From assembly GCA_002363155.1 (NCBI GenBank), contig DEWH01000026.1, positions 78,655 through 104,104 on the forward strand: 25,450 nt of DNA, read 5' to 3'. The DNA is from Ruminococcaceae bacterium UBA3215. GTDB lineage: Bacteria; Bacillota; Clostridia; Oscillospirales; Ruminococcaceae. The position numbers and the translations under genes were made by a program. Shown here piece after piece: positions 7,831-15,376 of the stretch; positions within the stretch are counted from its first letter, which is position 1, and the number at the start of each line of letters is the position of its first letter. Below the pieces are notes generated by a model. It was not told the DNA's origin. It saw only the letters and a list, made by a program, of their open reading frames with translations, and ran no database searches.

Positions 7831-8034
7831 TAATGCACAATTCACAATTCACAATGCACAATTATGGTATCCGCTTCGCGGATATATCTGAATTGCGGCA
7901 AAACTGAACATTGATCATATCATTTTATGAATTGTGCAGGCGGGAGAATATTATTTCAAATCCCGTCACGATTTAAATCCGCGTGCGAAGCACGCACCTT
8001 AATTGTGAATTGTGCATTGTGAATTGTGAATTTT
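7831..8034. mobile_element. MITE-like inverted-repeat element between fabG and fabF
   Basis: The ends 7840-7863 and 8008-8031 are perfect 24-bp inverted repeats built from CACAATTCACAATT-type short repeats. The roughly 145-bp interior holds two further hairpins, TATCCGC-TTC-GCGGATA (7869-7885) and GCGTGC-GAA-GCACGC (7981-7995), and no open reading frame. Size, terminal inverted repeats and lack of coding suggest a MITE or similar non-autonomous element. No clear target-site duplication is seen. It ends only 7 bp before the fabF ribosome binding site (8041-8046). Confidence 0.7.
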
Positions 8035-8051
8035 CAAAAAAAGGAGATAAT

Positions 8052-9284
8052 ATGAGAAGAGTTGTTATAACGGGACTCGGCGTTTTAAGCCCGACGGGAA
8101 ACACTGTCGAAGCTTTCTGTGAGAGCCTTAAAGCAGGAAAGCACGGGTTTACGCTTGAGCCGTGGTTTCCGGGACAGACAGAGGAAAAGAACGTAGTTGC
8201 AAAGATAAAGGATTTCGATGTTTCCGAGTATATAGACAGAAAAGAAGCGCGGCGCACCGACCCTGTGACGCAGTACGCAGTGTATGCTGCAAAAAAGGCG
8301 CTTGAGGACGCGGGAACTGACTTTTCCGATATAGACCCTTACAGGCGCGGTGTTATCATAGCTTCCGGTATCGGCGGCATACAGACCACCGAGGAGCAGA
8401 TACTCAACTACCACAAAAAGGGCAACGGAAGAGTTTCCGTTTTTACGATCCCGATGATGATAAGCAATATGGCTCCCGGCGAAGTTGCGATAAAGACCGG
8501 CTTTAAGGGCGCGAACTACACGATAGTTTCGGCTTGCGCTTCATCTACGCATGCCATAGGCGAAGCATTCAGAATGGTAAAGCATGGCTACCTTGACTGC
8601 GCAATCGCGGGCGGAGCCGAGGCGTGCAGCATAGGATTCGCAATGGCAGGGTTCAACAATATGCACGCTGTCACAAGAAGCACCGACCCCGACAGGGCTT
8701 CGATACCGTTCGACAGGGAGCGTTCCGGATTCGTGCTCGGCGAAGGCGCTGGAGCGGTAATCCTCGAAGAATACGAGCATGCGGTAAAGCGCGGTGCGAA
8801 GATATATGCGGAGATCGCCGGTTACGGCGCTACATGCGACGCATACCACGAGACAAGTCCCGATCCGGCAGGCACAGCCGGTGCGAAGGCAATGGAATTT
8901 GCGGTAGCGGAAGCCGGAGTTGCTCCGGAGACGATAAACTACTGCAACGCTCACGGTACGTCCACAAAGTTAAACGATTCCACAGAGACTGCGGCGCTCA
9001 AGAAAGTTTTCGGAGACCACGCTTATAAAATGGCGGTGAACTCCACCAAGTCCATGACCGGGCATCTTCTCGGTGCGGCGGGCGGACTTGAAGCTGTGGC
9101 AGTCGCGCTTCAGATGAAGTACGGATTTGTACACGCAACTGTCGGACTTAGCGTTGATGATGAGGAATGCGATCTCGACTGCTGCAAGGGCAGTGCGAGG
9201 GATATGAAGATAACCGGCGCGATAAGCAACTCTCTCGGCTTCGGCGGACACAACGCAACGCTGTGCTTCCTGCCTGTTGAGTAA
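8052..9284 (+). CDS. fabF: 3-oxoacyl-ACP synthase II (KAS II)
   Basis: Condenses malonyl-ACP with a growing acyl-ACP. The 410-residue protein has the Cys-His-His site: Cys162 in VSACASSTHA, His301 in NAHGTSTKLND and His338 in KSMTGHLLGAAGG, with Lys333. The C-terminal NSLGFGGHNATL motif is complete. AAGGAG at 8041-8046 sets the ATG at 8052; the upstream in-frame extension comes from the repeat and is not coding. It is the only elongating KAS in the window, so it may serve both saturated and unsaturated chains, as proposed for other clostridia; that is inference. Confidence 0.96.
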   Translation: MRRVVITGLGVLSPTGNTVEAFCESLKAGKHGFTLEPWFPGQTEEKNVVAKIKDFDVSEYIDRKEARRTDPVTQYAVYAAKKALEDAGTDFSDIDPYRRGVIIASGIGGIQTTEEQILNYHKKGNGRVSVFTIPMMISNMAPGEVAIKTGFKGANYTIVSACASSTHAIGEAFRMVKHGYLDCAIAGGAEACSIGFAMAGFNNMHAVTRSTDPDRASIPFDRERSGFVLGEGAGAVILEEYEHAVKRGAKIYAEIAGYGATCDAYHETSPDPAGTAGAKAMEFAVAEAGVAPETINYCNAHGTSTKLNDSTETAALKKVFGDHAYKMAVNSTKSMTGHLLGAAGGLEAVAVALQMKYGFVHATVGLSVDDEECDLDCCKGSARDMKITGAISNSLGFGGHNATLCFLPVE

Positions 9285-9296
9285 TACGGAGGTTTT

Positions 9297-9770
9297 ATGC
9301 AGTACGAACATGGTGAGCTGCTCGGTGCAGCAAAGGAATATATCGGGCTTATGAAGGAAAGCGGTCTCGGTTATTTCCGCATAAAGAACGACAAGTTTGA
9401 GATAGAGCTGGGTGAGAAGCAGCCTCCTGCGGCTCCCCCGCCGCCTCCGGTGCAGATACCGTTTCCGGCTATGGGACAGATGCCGACGGTACAGCAGGCT
9501 TCCATACCTGCTCCGAGCGCGGAATGCCCGAAGAGCGGTAATATTGTAAGTTCGCCGATAGTCGGCACATTCTACGCGGCTCCCTCACCGGAGAAGCCGC
9601 CCTATGTTACGGTAGGCAAGCAGGTACATAAAGGCGATGTGCTCTTCATAATCGAGAGCATGAAGCTTATGAACGAGGTTACGAGTGAGTATGACGGCGT
9701 AGTTGCGGAGATACTTGTTGACGACGGTGAGGCCATTGAGTTCGGCGAGCCGATAATGCGCATAGAATAA
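9297..9770 (+). CDS. accB: Biotin carboxyl carrier protein of acetyl-CoA carboxylase
   Basis: Carries the carboxyl group on biotin between AccC and the AccAD carboxyltransferase. The 157-residue protein has an N-terminal helical part, a Pro/Ala-rich linker (about residues 43-75, with a run of prolines), and a C-terminal biotinyl domain from about residue 82 with ESMKLMNEV; Lys123 is the predicted biotinylated residue. The SSPIVGTFYAAPSPE start of the domain and the thumb-like region are as in bacterial BCCPs. CGGAGG stands at 9287-9292. It is 12 bp after fabF and 10 bp before fabZ. No birA is visible in the window. Confidence 0.95.
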   Translation: MQYEHGELLGAAKEYIGLMKESGLGYFRIKNDKFEIELGEKQPPAAPPPPPVQIPFPAMGQMPTVQQASIPAPSAECPKSGNIVSSPIVGTFYAAPSPEKPPYVTVGKQVHKGDVLFIIESMKLMNEVTSEYDGVVAEILVDDGEAIEFGEPIMRIE

Positions 9771-9780
9771 GGTGAATGAT

Positions 9781-10206
9781 ATGAAAATGGATATCGAGCA
9801 GATAAAGGAGATAATCCCCCACCGCGATCCGTTTCTTCTCATAGACGAGATCGAGGAGATCGAGGAAGGAAAGCGGGTAGTTGCGCTCAAGCACATCAAG
9901 CCCGACGATTTCTGGTTCAAGGGTCATTTCCCGAATTACCCGGTTGTTCCCGGCGTGCTTATCCTTGAGATGATGGCGCAGGCGGGCGCTGTTGCAATGC
10001 TGATGCTTCCCGAAAACAAGGGCAAGATCGGCTTTTTCGGCGGTGTAAAGGAAGCCAAGTTCCGCAGGCAGGTAGTTCCCGGCGATACCCTCCGCCTTGA
10101 AGTAGAGATCATAAAGGTAAAGGGACCCGTAGGTGTCGGCAAGGGCATCGCTACCGTAAACGGCGAAAAAGCCTGCACAGCAGAGATCACATTCGCGATC
10201 AAATAG
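9781..10206 (+). CDS. fabZ: 3-hydroxyacyl-ACP dehydratase
   Basis: Dehydrates 3-hydroxyacyl-ACP to trans-2-enoyl-ACP. The 141-residue hot-dog-fold protein has IPHRDPFLLID at the N-terminus and the active-site helix motif GHFPNYPVVPGVLILEMMAQ with His49 and Glu63, then the FFGGVKEAKFRRQVVPGD strand. The ATG at 9781 is preceded by AAGGTG at 9769-9774; an in-frame GTG at 9772 overlaps that site and is rejected. It sits between accB and accC, as in many Firmicute fatty-acid operons. Confidence 0.95.
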   Translation: MKMDIEQIKEIIPHRDPFLLIDEIEEIEEGKRVVALKHIKPDDFWFKGHFPNYPVVPGVLILEMMAQAGAVAMLMLPENKGKIGFFGGVKEAKFRRQVVPGDTLRLEVEIIKVKGPVGVGKGIATVNGEKACTAEITFAIK

Positions 10207-10207
10207 C

Positions 10208-10318
10208 GCGCTTGTCCTTTTGCGGTCACTTTGTATGCGCGCATCGTGCGCGCTTTCGGTGACCGCTGTCAATGCCTCCTGCATTGAGGCTGGATTGCAC
10301 AAGCGCACGGGCGCTTGT
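10208..10318 (+). repeat. Intercistronic hairpin cluster between fabZ and accC
   Basis: GCGGTCAC (10222-10229) pairs with GTGACCGC (10259-10266) around GCGCGCA-TCG-TGCGCGC (10237-10253). Next come AATGC-CTCCT-GCATT (10271-10285) and ACAAGCGC-ACGG-GCGCTTGT (10299-10318). A copy of GCGCTTGT also stands at 10208-10215, so the last arm has two possible partners. The remaining stretch to accC (10319-10382) shows nothing clear, not even a strong ribosome binding site. Confidence 0.75.
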
Positions 10319-10382
10319 CCCCGATGACCGTAACACGGAAATTGAAAAGATACTGAACAAAGAGAAGAGACACTATATACCG

Positions 10383-11726
10383 ATGATTGATAAGATACTT
10401 ATAGCAAACCGCGGCGAGATAGCGCTCCGTATCATAAGAGCATGCCGCGAGCTCGGAATAGAGACCGTGGCGGTATATTCCACCGCGGACAAAAATGCTC
10501 TCCATGCGCAGATCGCCGATCGCTCGGTGTGTATCGGCGGCGCGAGAAGCACCGACAGCTACCTTAATTCCCGCGCTATACTCGCCGCCTGCGAGATAAC
10601 CGGCGCAAGAGCCATACACCCCGGTTTCGGATTTCTTTCCGAGAGCAGCCGGTTCGTGCGGCTCTGTGACAGGTGCGGCATAAAGTGGATAGGTCCCGGA
10701 GCGGAAGCTATGGAAGCTATGGGTGACAAGGCGAATGCTAAGGCGACTATGATAAAGGCGGGAGTCCCGGTAGTACGCGGTTCCGACGGGGTTGTGGCAG
10801 ACCTTGACGAAGCAAAGCGCATTTCCGCGGAAATAGGCTACCCGGTTCTTGTAAAGGCAAGTGCGGGCGGCGGCGGGCGCGGGATAAGACGTGCCGACAG
10901 CGAAAAAGACCTCGAAAGCGCACTCACTGCCGCAAAACAGGAGGCGCTCCGCTTTTTCGGCAACGACGATGTTTACATAGAGAAGTTTATCGTAAATCCG
11001 CGCCATGTCGAGATACAGATACTCGCCGACGAGCACGGGAACGTGATACATCTCGGTGAACGCGACTGCTCCTGCCAGCGCCGCAATCAGAAGGTGCTGG
11101 AAGAATCCCCGAGCCCGATAATGACGCCGGAGCTTCGGGAAAGAATGGGAGAGGCTGCGGTAAAAGCGGCAAAAGCGTGCGGATATCAGAATGCCGGAAC
11201 AGTGGAATTTCTTGTGGATAACGACAGGAACTTCTACTTCATGGAAATGAACGCGCGTATCCAGGTCGAGCACCCCGTGACTGAAATGGAGACGGGGATA
11301 GACCTTATAAAACAGCAGATAATGATCGCAGACGGTATGCCCCTCGGCATTAAGCAGGAAGATGTAAAGCTCTGCGGTCATACCATAGAATGCCGTATCA
11401 ACGCGGAGGACCCGAAGAACGGATTCCGTCCCTGCCCCGGCAGGATCGAGTCCGTGCATTGCCCCGGTGGTTTCGGCGTGAGAATAGATACCGCCGTTTA
11501 TCAGGGCTATGAGATCCCACAGTATTACGACAACATGATCGCGAAGCTGATAGTTCACGGTCAGGACAGAGAAGAAGCTATAACGAAGATGCGCGTTGCG
11601 CTGGGCGAAATGCTGATCGAGGGCGTGCAGACGAATATCGACTACCAGCTGAATCTGCTGCGTGACAAGGAGTTCCGCAGCGGAAGGTTCGATATAGGCT
11701 TCCTTAACCGCAAGGATTTTTCGTGA
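10383..11726 (+). CDS. accC: Biotin carboxylase subunit of acetyl-CoA carboxylase
   Basis: ATP- and bicarbonate-dependent carboxylation of the biotin on AccB. The 447-residue ATP-grasp protein is close to the 449 of the E. coli enzyme. It shows KILIANRGEIA at the N-terminus, AIHPGFGFLSE, the glycine-rich lid GGGGRG (162-167), HVEIQIL, the DCSCQRRNQK segment with Lys237, and FMEMNARIQVEHPVTE with Glu288, Asn290 and Arg292 at the active site. The start at 10383 begins at the conserved first strand; the ribosome binding site is weak (GAGAAG some distance away), so expression may depend on the upstream RNA structure. The frame extends upstream to 10272 through palindromes and is rejected. Confidence 0.95.
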   Translation: MIDKILIANRGEIALRIIRACRELGIETVAVYSTADKNALHAQIADRSVCIGGARSTDSYLNSRAILAACEITGARAIHPGFGFLSESSRFVRLCDRCGIKWIGPGAEAMEAMGDKANAKATMIKAGVPVVRGSDGVVADLDEAKRISAEIGYPVLVKASAGGGGRGIRRADSEKDLESALTAAKQEALRFFGNDDVYIEKFIVNPRHVEIQILADEHGNVIHLGERDCSCQRRNQKVLEESPSPIMTPELRERMGEAAVKAAKACGYQNAGTVEFLVDNDRNFYFMEMNARIQVEHPVTEMETGIDLIKQQIMIADGMPLGIKQEDVKLCGHTIECRINAEDPKNGFRPCPGRIESVHCPGGFGVRIDTAVYQGYEIPQYYDNMIAKLIVHGQDREEAITKMRVALGEMLIEGVQTNIDYQLNLLRDKEFRSGRFDIGFLNRKDFS

Positions 11727-11788
11727 CAACCGACAACCACCTGTCCGCGTAAAGCAGGCACAGGCAGTATTCAGAGGTGATAAAAAGC

Positions 11789-12703
11789 ATGGCTCTGGAA
11801 GATCTTTTCAAAGTCGTGAAAGACAGGTCAAAGGCTGATACCAAGCCCAAGACCGATGCAAAAACAAAAAAGCCCGCAGCGGGTGTGGAAATACCCAAGG
11901 GGCTGCTTTTCAAGTGTCCGAGATGCGGCACAGTCGTTTACAGAGACGATTTCGAGCGCAATAAGTCGGTCTGTTCCGCCTGCAATTACCATGCACGCAT
12001 AGGCTACCGCGAAAGGCTTGAAATGACCGTTGACAAGGGAACGTTCGTCGAGCTCGACGCAGGACTCGCGTCACTCAACCCTATCGAATTTCCCGGCTAT
12101 GAGGACAAGATCGCGGAACTTCAGGCAAGCTGCGGCATGAAAGAGGCTGTCATAACCGGAACTTGCAAGATACACAAGTACAATACGGTCATCGGCATCA
12201 TGGACAGCAACTTCATGATGGCGAGCATGGGCAGCGTTGTGGGCGAGAAGATCACCCGCGCATTCGAGTACGCTACCGAGCATAAGCTGCCCGTAGTGCT
12301 TTTCACGGCATCCGGAGGAGCGAGAATGCAGGAGGGCATCATCTCCCTCATGCAGATGGCAAAGACTTCCGGAGCTATCGCACGCCACAGTGAAGCAGGT
12401 CAGCTCTACGTCACCGTAATGACGGACCCTACCACCGGCGGCGTGACCGCTTCGTTCGCAAGTCTCGGCGACATCATAATCGCCGAGCCGAAAGTGCTCA
12501 TCGGATTCGCCGGAAGACGTGTCATCGAAGGCACCATAAAGCAGAAGCTTCCGGACGATTTCCAGTCCGCAGAGTTTATGCTTGAGAACGGATTCGTTGA
12601 TATGATCGTCGAGAGGAGATATCTTCGCCCGACGCTTTCAAAGATCTTCCGCACTCACAACTACACACGGGCGGAAGAGTATAAGGGAGGTGCGGGAGCA
12701 TGA
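11789..12703 (+). CDS. accD: Acetyl-CoA carboxylase carboxyltransferase beta subunit
   Basis: With AccA transfers the carboxyl group from carboxybiotin to acetyl-CoA, making malonyl-CoA. The 304-residue protein has the N-terminal four-cysteine zinc ribbon (Cys43, Cys46, Cys62, Cys65) and the crotonase-like fold with FTASGGARMQEG and TDPTTGGVTASFA, both typical of AccD. A lysine-rich stretch (about residues 11-33) precedes the zinc ribbon. AGAGGTGA at 11773-11780 supports the ATG at 11789 over the GTG at 11777. Its TGA overlaps the accA ATG by 4 bp, fitting equal production of the two subunits of the heterotetramer. Confidence 0.95.
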   Translation: MALEDLFKVVKDRSKADTKPKTDAKTKKPAAGVEIPKGLLFKCPRCGTVVYRDDFERNKSVCSACNYHARIGYRERLEMTVDKGTFVELDAGLASLNPIEFPGYEDKIAELQASCGMKEAVITGTCKIHKYNTVIGIMDSNFMMASMGSVVGEKITRAFEYATEHKLPVVLFTASGGARMQEGIISLMQMAKTSGAIARHSEAGQLYVTVMTDPTTGGVTASFASLGDIIIAEPKVLIGFAGRRVIEGTIKQKLPDDFQSAEFMLENGFVDMIVERRYLRPTLSKIFRTHNYTRAEEYKGGAGA

Positions 12704-13506
12704 GTGATCTTACGGCTACACAAAGACTCACGCTTATCCGCGAAAAGGGCAGACCCACGGTAAGGGATTATATCCCCGCGCTTTTCACGAACTTTCTTGA
12801 ACTTCACGGAGACAGACATTTCGGGGACGATGCCGCGATAATCGGCGGTGTCGGTATGTTTGCGGGAAAGCCCGTGACTGTGCTTGCACAGGTAAAGGGA
12901 CGCAACCTCGAAGAAAACAAGCAGTCCAACTTCTCAATGCCGCACCCGGAGGGTTACCGCAAGGCGCTCCGTCTTGCAAAGCAGGCGGAAAAGTTCCACA
13001 GACCGGTGATATGCCTTGTTGACACGCCCGGCGCATTCTGCGGAATAGAAGCCGAGAAGCGCGGACAGGGTGAAGCGATAGCCCGCAATCTGATGGAGTT
13101 TATGACCCTGCGCACACCGATAATCTCCATTGTTCTCGGAGAGGGCGGAAGCGGCGGAGCACTTGCTCTCGCGGTATGCGACGAGCTTGCAATGCTTGAA
13201 AATGCGCTTTACTCGGTCATTTCCCCGAGAGGATTCGCTTCCATACTCTGGAAGGACGCTTCCCGTGAATCGGAAGCGGCAGAGCTTATGAAGATAACCG
13301 CGGAAGATCTTGTCCGCTTCGGCGTATGCGAGCATATCATAGATGAGCCGGACGGCGGTGCGCAGACCGCGCCCGATCTTACAGCGGAGAGTATCGGCGA
13401 TTACCTTGCCGAAGCGATACCGCGTTTAAAGGCACTCGATACCGAGACACTGCTTGCCCGGAGATATGACAAGTTCCGCAAAATAGGCGTTTTTGCGGAA
13501 GAATGA
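12700..13506 (+). CDS. accA: Acetyl-CoA carboxylase carboxyltransferase alpha subunit
   Basis: Partner of AccD in the carboxyltransferase. At 268 residues it is shorter than the E. coli protein (about 319) and starts directly at the conserved part. Family signatures are FLELHGDRHFGDD (32-44), the SMPHPEGYRKALRL stretch (79-92), DTPGAFCGIEAEKRGQGEAIA (108-128) and LGEGGSGGALALAVCD (146-161). GGGAGG-like sequence at the end of accD serves as ribosome binding site, and the 4-bp overlap suggests coupling. It is the last long gene of the operon; a weak AT-only hairpin (13553-13569) follows. Confidence 0.95.
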   Translation: MSDLTATQRLTLIREKGRPTVRDYIPALFTNFLELHGDRHFGDDAAIIGGVGMFAGKPVTVLAQVKGRNLEENKQSNFSMPHPEGYRKALRLAKQAEKFHRPVICLVDTPGAFCGIEAEKRGQGEAIARNLMEFMTLRTPIISIVLGEGGSGGALALAVCDELAMLENALYSVISPRGFASILWKDASRESEAAELMKITAEDLVRFGVCEHIIDEPDGGAQTAPDLTAESIGDYLAEAIPRLKALDTETLLARRYDKFRKIGVFAEE

Positions 13507-13552
13507 GACAGCGCATTCGGCAAAATGCTTAAATATACAGGAATCGTTTGTG

Positions 13553-13569
13553 AAAAATTGCCAATTTTT
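13553..13569 (+). terminator. Weak AT-rich hairpin after accA
   Basis: AAAAATTG and CAATTTTT are inverted repeats with a single base between them, so only about six A-T pairs can form with a workable loop, followed by mixed A and T runs. It may attenuate read-through into acpP, but it is a poor terminator by composition. Confidence 0.3.
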
Positions 13570-13588
13570 TAAAAAATAAAAAAAGCTA

Positions 13589-13617
13589 TTGATTTTTTGA
13601 ATACTATCATTTATAAT
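13589..13617 (+). promoter_or_regulatory. acpP promoter
   Basis: TTGATT (13589-13594), a 17-bp spacer and TATAAT (13612-13617) form a near-consensus vegetative promoter. The predicted start near 13624 leaves a leader of about 30 nt. A separate promoter fits the high demand for acyl carrier protein compared with the enzymes upstream. Confidence 0.8.
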
Positions 13618-13653
13618 GGTGGTACAGCAATAAAAATAAACGGAGGCTATATT

Positions 13654-13887
13654 ATGATTTTTGACAAGGTAAAAAGCATTATCGTTGACCAGCTCGACGT
13701 TGATGAGGATAAGGTAACTCTTAACGCTAACATTCAGGACGATCTTGGCGCAGATTCTCTCGATATCGTTGATCTCGTTATGAGCTTTGAGGACGAGTTT
13801 GATCTTGAGATCCCGGACGATCAGGTCGAGAACATAAAGACTGTCGGCGATGTAGTAAAGTACATCGAGGAGAACACAGAGGGCTGA
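13654..13887 (+). CDS. acpP: Acyl carrier protein
   Basis: Carries the growing acyl chain on a 4'-phosphopantetheine arm. The 77-residue, very acidic protein has the DDLGADSLDIVDLVM motif; Ser35 is the attachment site. Helices I-IV are all present and the length is usual. The start at 13654 is set by CGGAGG at 13641-13646; the frame extends a little upstream (13597) through the promoter and leader and is not used. It has its own promoter and a strong terminator, so it can be expressed as a monocistronic message as well as by read-through from accA. Confidence 0.97.
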   Translation: MIFDKVKSIIVDQLDVDEDKVTLNANIQDDLGADSLDIVDLVMSFEDEFDLEIPDDQVENIKTVGDVVKYIEENTEG

Positions 13888-13906
13888 TTTATATAATGGA
13901 AGAATA

Positions 13907-13935
13907 CCCCGCCGGCAACGGCGGGGTTTTTGTTT
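13907..13935 (+). terminator. acpP Rho-independent terminator
   Basis: CCCCGCCG (13907-13914) pairs with CGGCGGGG (13919-13926) around a GCAA tetraloop and is followed by TTTTTGTTT. It closes the fatty-acid gene cluster. Confidence 0.95.
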
Positions 13936-13948
13936 AATCAACAGAAAA

Positions 13949-14497
13949 ATGAATAAGAGAATAAAACCGTTGTTTATAGCTGCCACAATCGCGGAAGCGA
14001 TAACGGCGCTTCTTGAATTACTGATATTTATAAGCAGTCCGCCCGACAGCGCTTTCGATCATGTTAGCTCCTTTGCGATAACTTTATTTGCGGGGGTCTG
14101 GCTGCCTATACTTGCGTGATTTATCGGGATATGTGCAGAAACGAGGTTCAAACGGCTGAAAGCTATGCCGATCGCTGTCGGAATACCGCTCGCCTTCTGT
14201 GCAGCCGGTATTATTTATGATGAGCTGAACCCGCCGTCCGGCTGGGCGTTCAGCGGATTGTCCCGGATACCGCGGGAGGTGTTCAGTGTGATATGCGGCG
14301 GAGTTTCACTTCTGATGCTTATCGGAGCGATAATTCATATCATACTAATAAAAAGAAAGCATTATGCGGAGTTTCTTGCTATGCCGAACAAGCTTTTTAC
14401 AGGCAGATCATTCCTATGGCTTATTCCCCTTGCTTTACTTACCGCAGTGTGCCTTATCCCCGCAATAAACGGATATTCAGAGACTTTCCATGTATAA
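13949..14497 (+). pseudogene. Small integral membrane protein gene broken by an in-frame TGA
   Basis: From the ATG at 13949 the frame reads 56 codons, meets TGA at 14117-14119, and then stays open in the same frame to a stop at 14495-14497. With the stop read through, the product would be 182 residues with about five hydrophobic helices: LFIAATIAEAITALLELLIF, FAITLFAGVWLPILA-stop-FIGICAE, MPIAVGIPLAFCAAGIIY, VFSVICGGVSLLMLIGAIIHII and FLWLIPLALLTAVCLIPAI. The stop falls inside the second helix, and a TGG-to-TGA change would explain it. Many genes here end at TGA and use TGG for Trp, so the code is standard. Neither the ATG at 13949 nor the one at 14165 has a clear ribosome binding site. Family not recognised. 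A sequencing error or a recent mutation is also possible. Confidence 0.65.
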
Positions 14498-14550
14498 TCA
14501 GTCTCAAGATGCACATAATATCACCAAAACAAAGGAAAGAGGCTGATATT

Positions 14551-15081
14551 ATGCAGTTAGACGGTTCAAGGACGCTGGAGAATCTGAAAACGGCGGTTGC
14601 CGGGGAGGCGCAGGCGCGGACGAAATACAACATATACGGTGAGATTGCGCGCAAAGAGGGAAACCGCGAGATAGCGGACATTTTTGATATGACTGCGGAC
14701 AACGAGCGGGCGCATGCGGAGCTGTGGCTGTCGCTTATAAGCGAGGGCATTCCCGCGGACACGAGAGCGGCGCTTGAAAACGCGGCTGGCGGCGAGCATT
14801 ACGAGTGGACGGACATGTATGCGGGATTTGCGCAGGTAGCGCGCGAGGAAGGCTTTGACAACATCGCCGCGCTTTTCGAGCAGGTCGGCAATATCGAGAA
14901 GGAGCACGAAGCTCGCTACCGCCGCCTTATTGAGCTTATCGACAGCGGCAAGGTGTTCAGCGAGGACGGCGAGATAGTGTGGAGATGCCGGAACTGCGGT
15001 CACCTCCATTGCGGTAAGGAAGCGCCGGAGTTCTGCCCCGTCTGCAAGAAGCCGCAAGAGTATTTCGAGAGAGCAGGCTGA
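14551..15081 (+). CDS. rbr: Rubrerythrin
   Basis: Non-haem di-iron peroxidase of anaerobes that reduces hydrogen peroxide with electrons from rubredoxin or NADH systems. The 176-residue protein has the four-helix ferritin-like domain with Glu19, the E-x-x-H pair Glu52-His55 (DNERAHAEL), Glu85, Glu100 and Glu116-His119 (EKEHE), then a C-terminal rubredoxin-like domain with CRNCG (Cys146, Cys149) and CPVC (Cys162, Cys165). Length is usual for a compact rubrerythrin. GGAAAGAGG precedes the ATG; the upstream in-frame extension to 14293 overlaps the broken gene and is rejected. No convincing promoter or PerR-type operator was found, though TATAAT stands at 14493-14498. The TGA merges with the downstream repeat tail (TGAGAGA). 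Confidence 0.95.
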   Translation: MQLDGSRTLENLKTAVAGEAQARTKYNIYGEIARKEGNREIADIFDMTADNERAHAELWLSLISEGIPADTRAALENAAGGEHYEWTDMYAGFAQVAREEGFDNIAALFEQVGNIEKEHEARYRRLIELIDSGKVFSEDGEIVWRCRNCGHLHCGKEAPEFCPVCKKPQEYFERAG

Positions 15082-15376
15082 GAGATATTTTTAAGAGACT
15101 TGGGGGAAACCTTTTGTGAACAAAAGGTTATCCCCCAAACCCCTTTCCAAAAAACTTTGATCGCTCCGCAATTAATGGGGAGAGCTTTCAGAACATAATA
15201 AAGACTGCTGAAACTAACGAATTTCAGCAGTCTTTTTTGTATTCAGATCAATATAGCTAACCGTGGTGGCGCACTCGTCCATAGAAGAATGTAGCTACGC
15301 ATCAGTTTAGGGGGTCAAGCCCCCTTTTTTAAAGGGGGCTTGCGGGGGGAGGGGGCGGAGCCCCGTCTCTGAAATC
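15082..15376. repeat. Convergent intergenic composite between rubrerythrin and xre
   Basis: No gene is seen. From the left: the TGAGAGA...AAGAGACTTGGGGG tail of rbr; a long hairpin (TGGGGGA..ACCTTTTG with CAAAAGGT..TCCCCCA, 15101-15137, loop TGAA); module D (15149-15175, also at 5940-5966) ending in TTTCAGAACA; the shared terminator at 15201-15238; module A inverted (15241-15303); a 12-bp GC hairpin (15316-15327 with 15331-15342); GGGGC-GGA-GCCCC (15352-15364); and the CTCAAAG tail, which contains the xre stop codon. On the minus strand the order is therefore the same as in the 1-315 and 19454-19896 composites, but with module A in place of E. Confidence 0.85.
15201..15238. terminator. Terminator shared by rubrerythrin and xre
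   Basis: AAGACTGCTGAAA (15201-15213) pairs perfectly with TTTCAGCAGTCTT (15222-15234), 13 bp with an 8-nt loop, followed by TTTT then GT on the plus strand. The minus strand leaves the stem with CTTTATTATG, a weaker tract. The stem sequence differs from those at 81-123 and 19652-19688 although the flanking module is the same. Confidence 0.88.

Noticed and set aside
9772..9780. GTG start for fabZ
   Set aside because: It overlaps the AAGGTG that serves the ATG at 9781.
10269..11729. Open frame of 486 codons on the minus strand opposite accC
   Set aside because: It mirrors a clear biotin carboxylase with all catalytic motifs; the antisense translation resembles no protein, and such frames arise from the codon bias of the true gene.
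14117..14119. Selenocysteine or recoded Trp at the in-frame TGA
   Set aside because: Genes here end at TGA and use TGG for Trp, no redox motif surrounds the codon and I see no obvious SECIS-like stem; a nonsense change is simpler.
14493..14498. TATAAT as rubrerythrin promoter
   Set aside because: No -35 hexamer at a workable distance; left unassigned.
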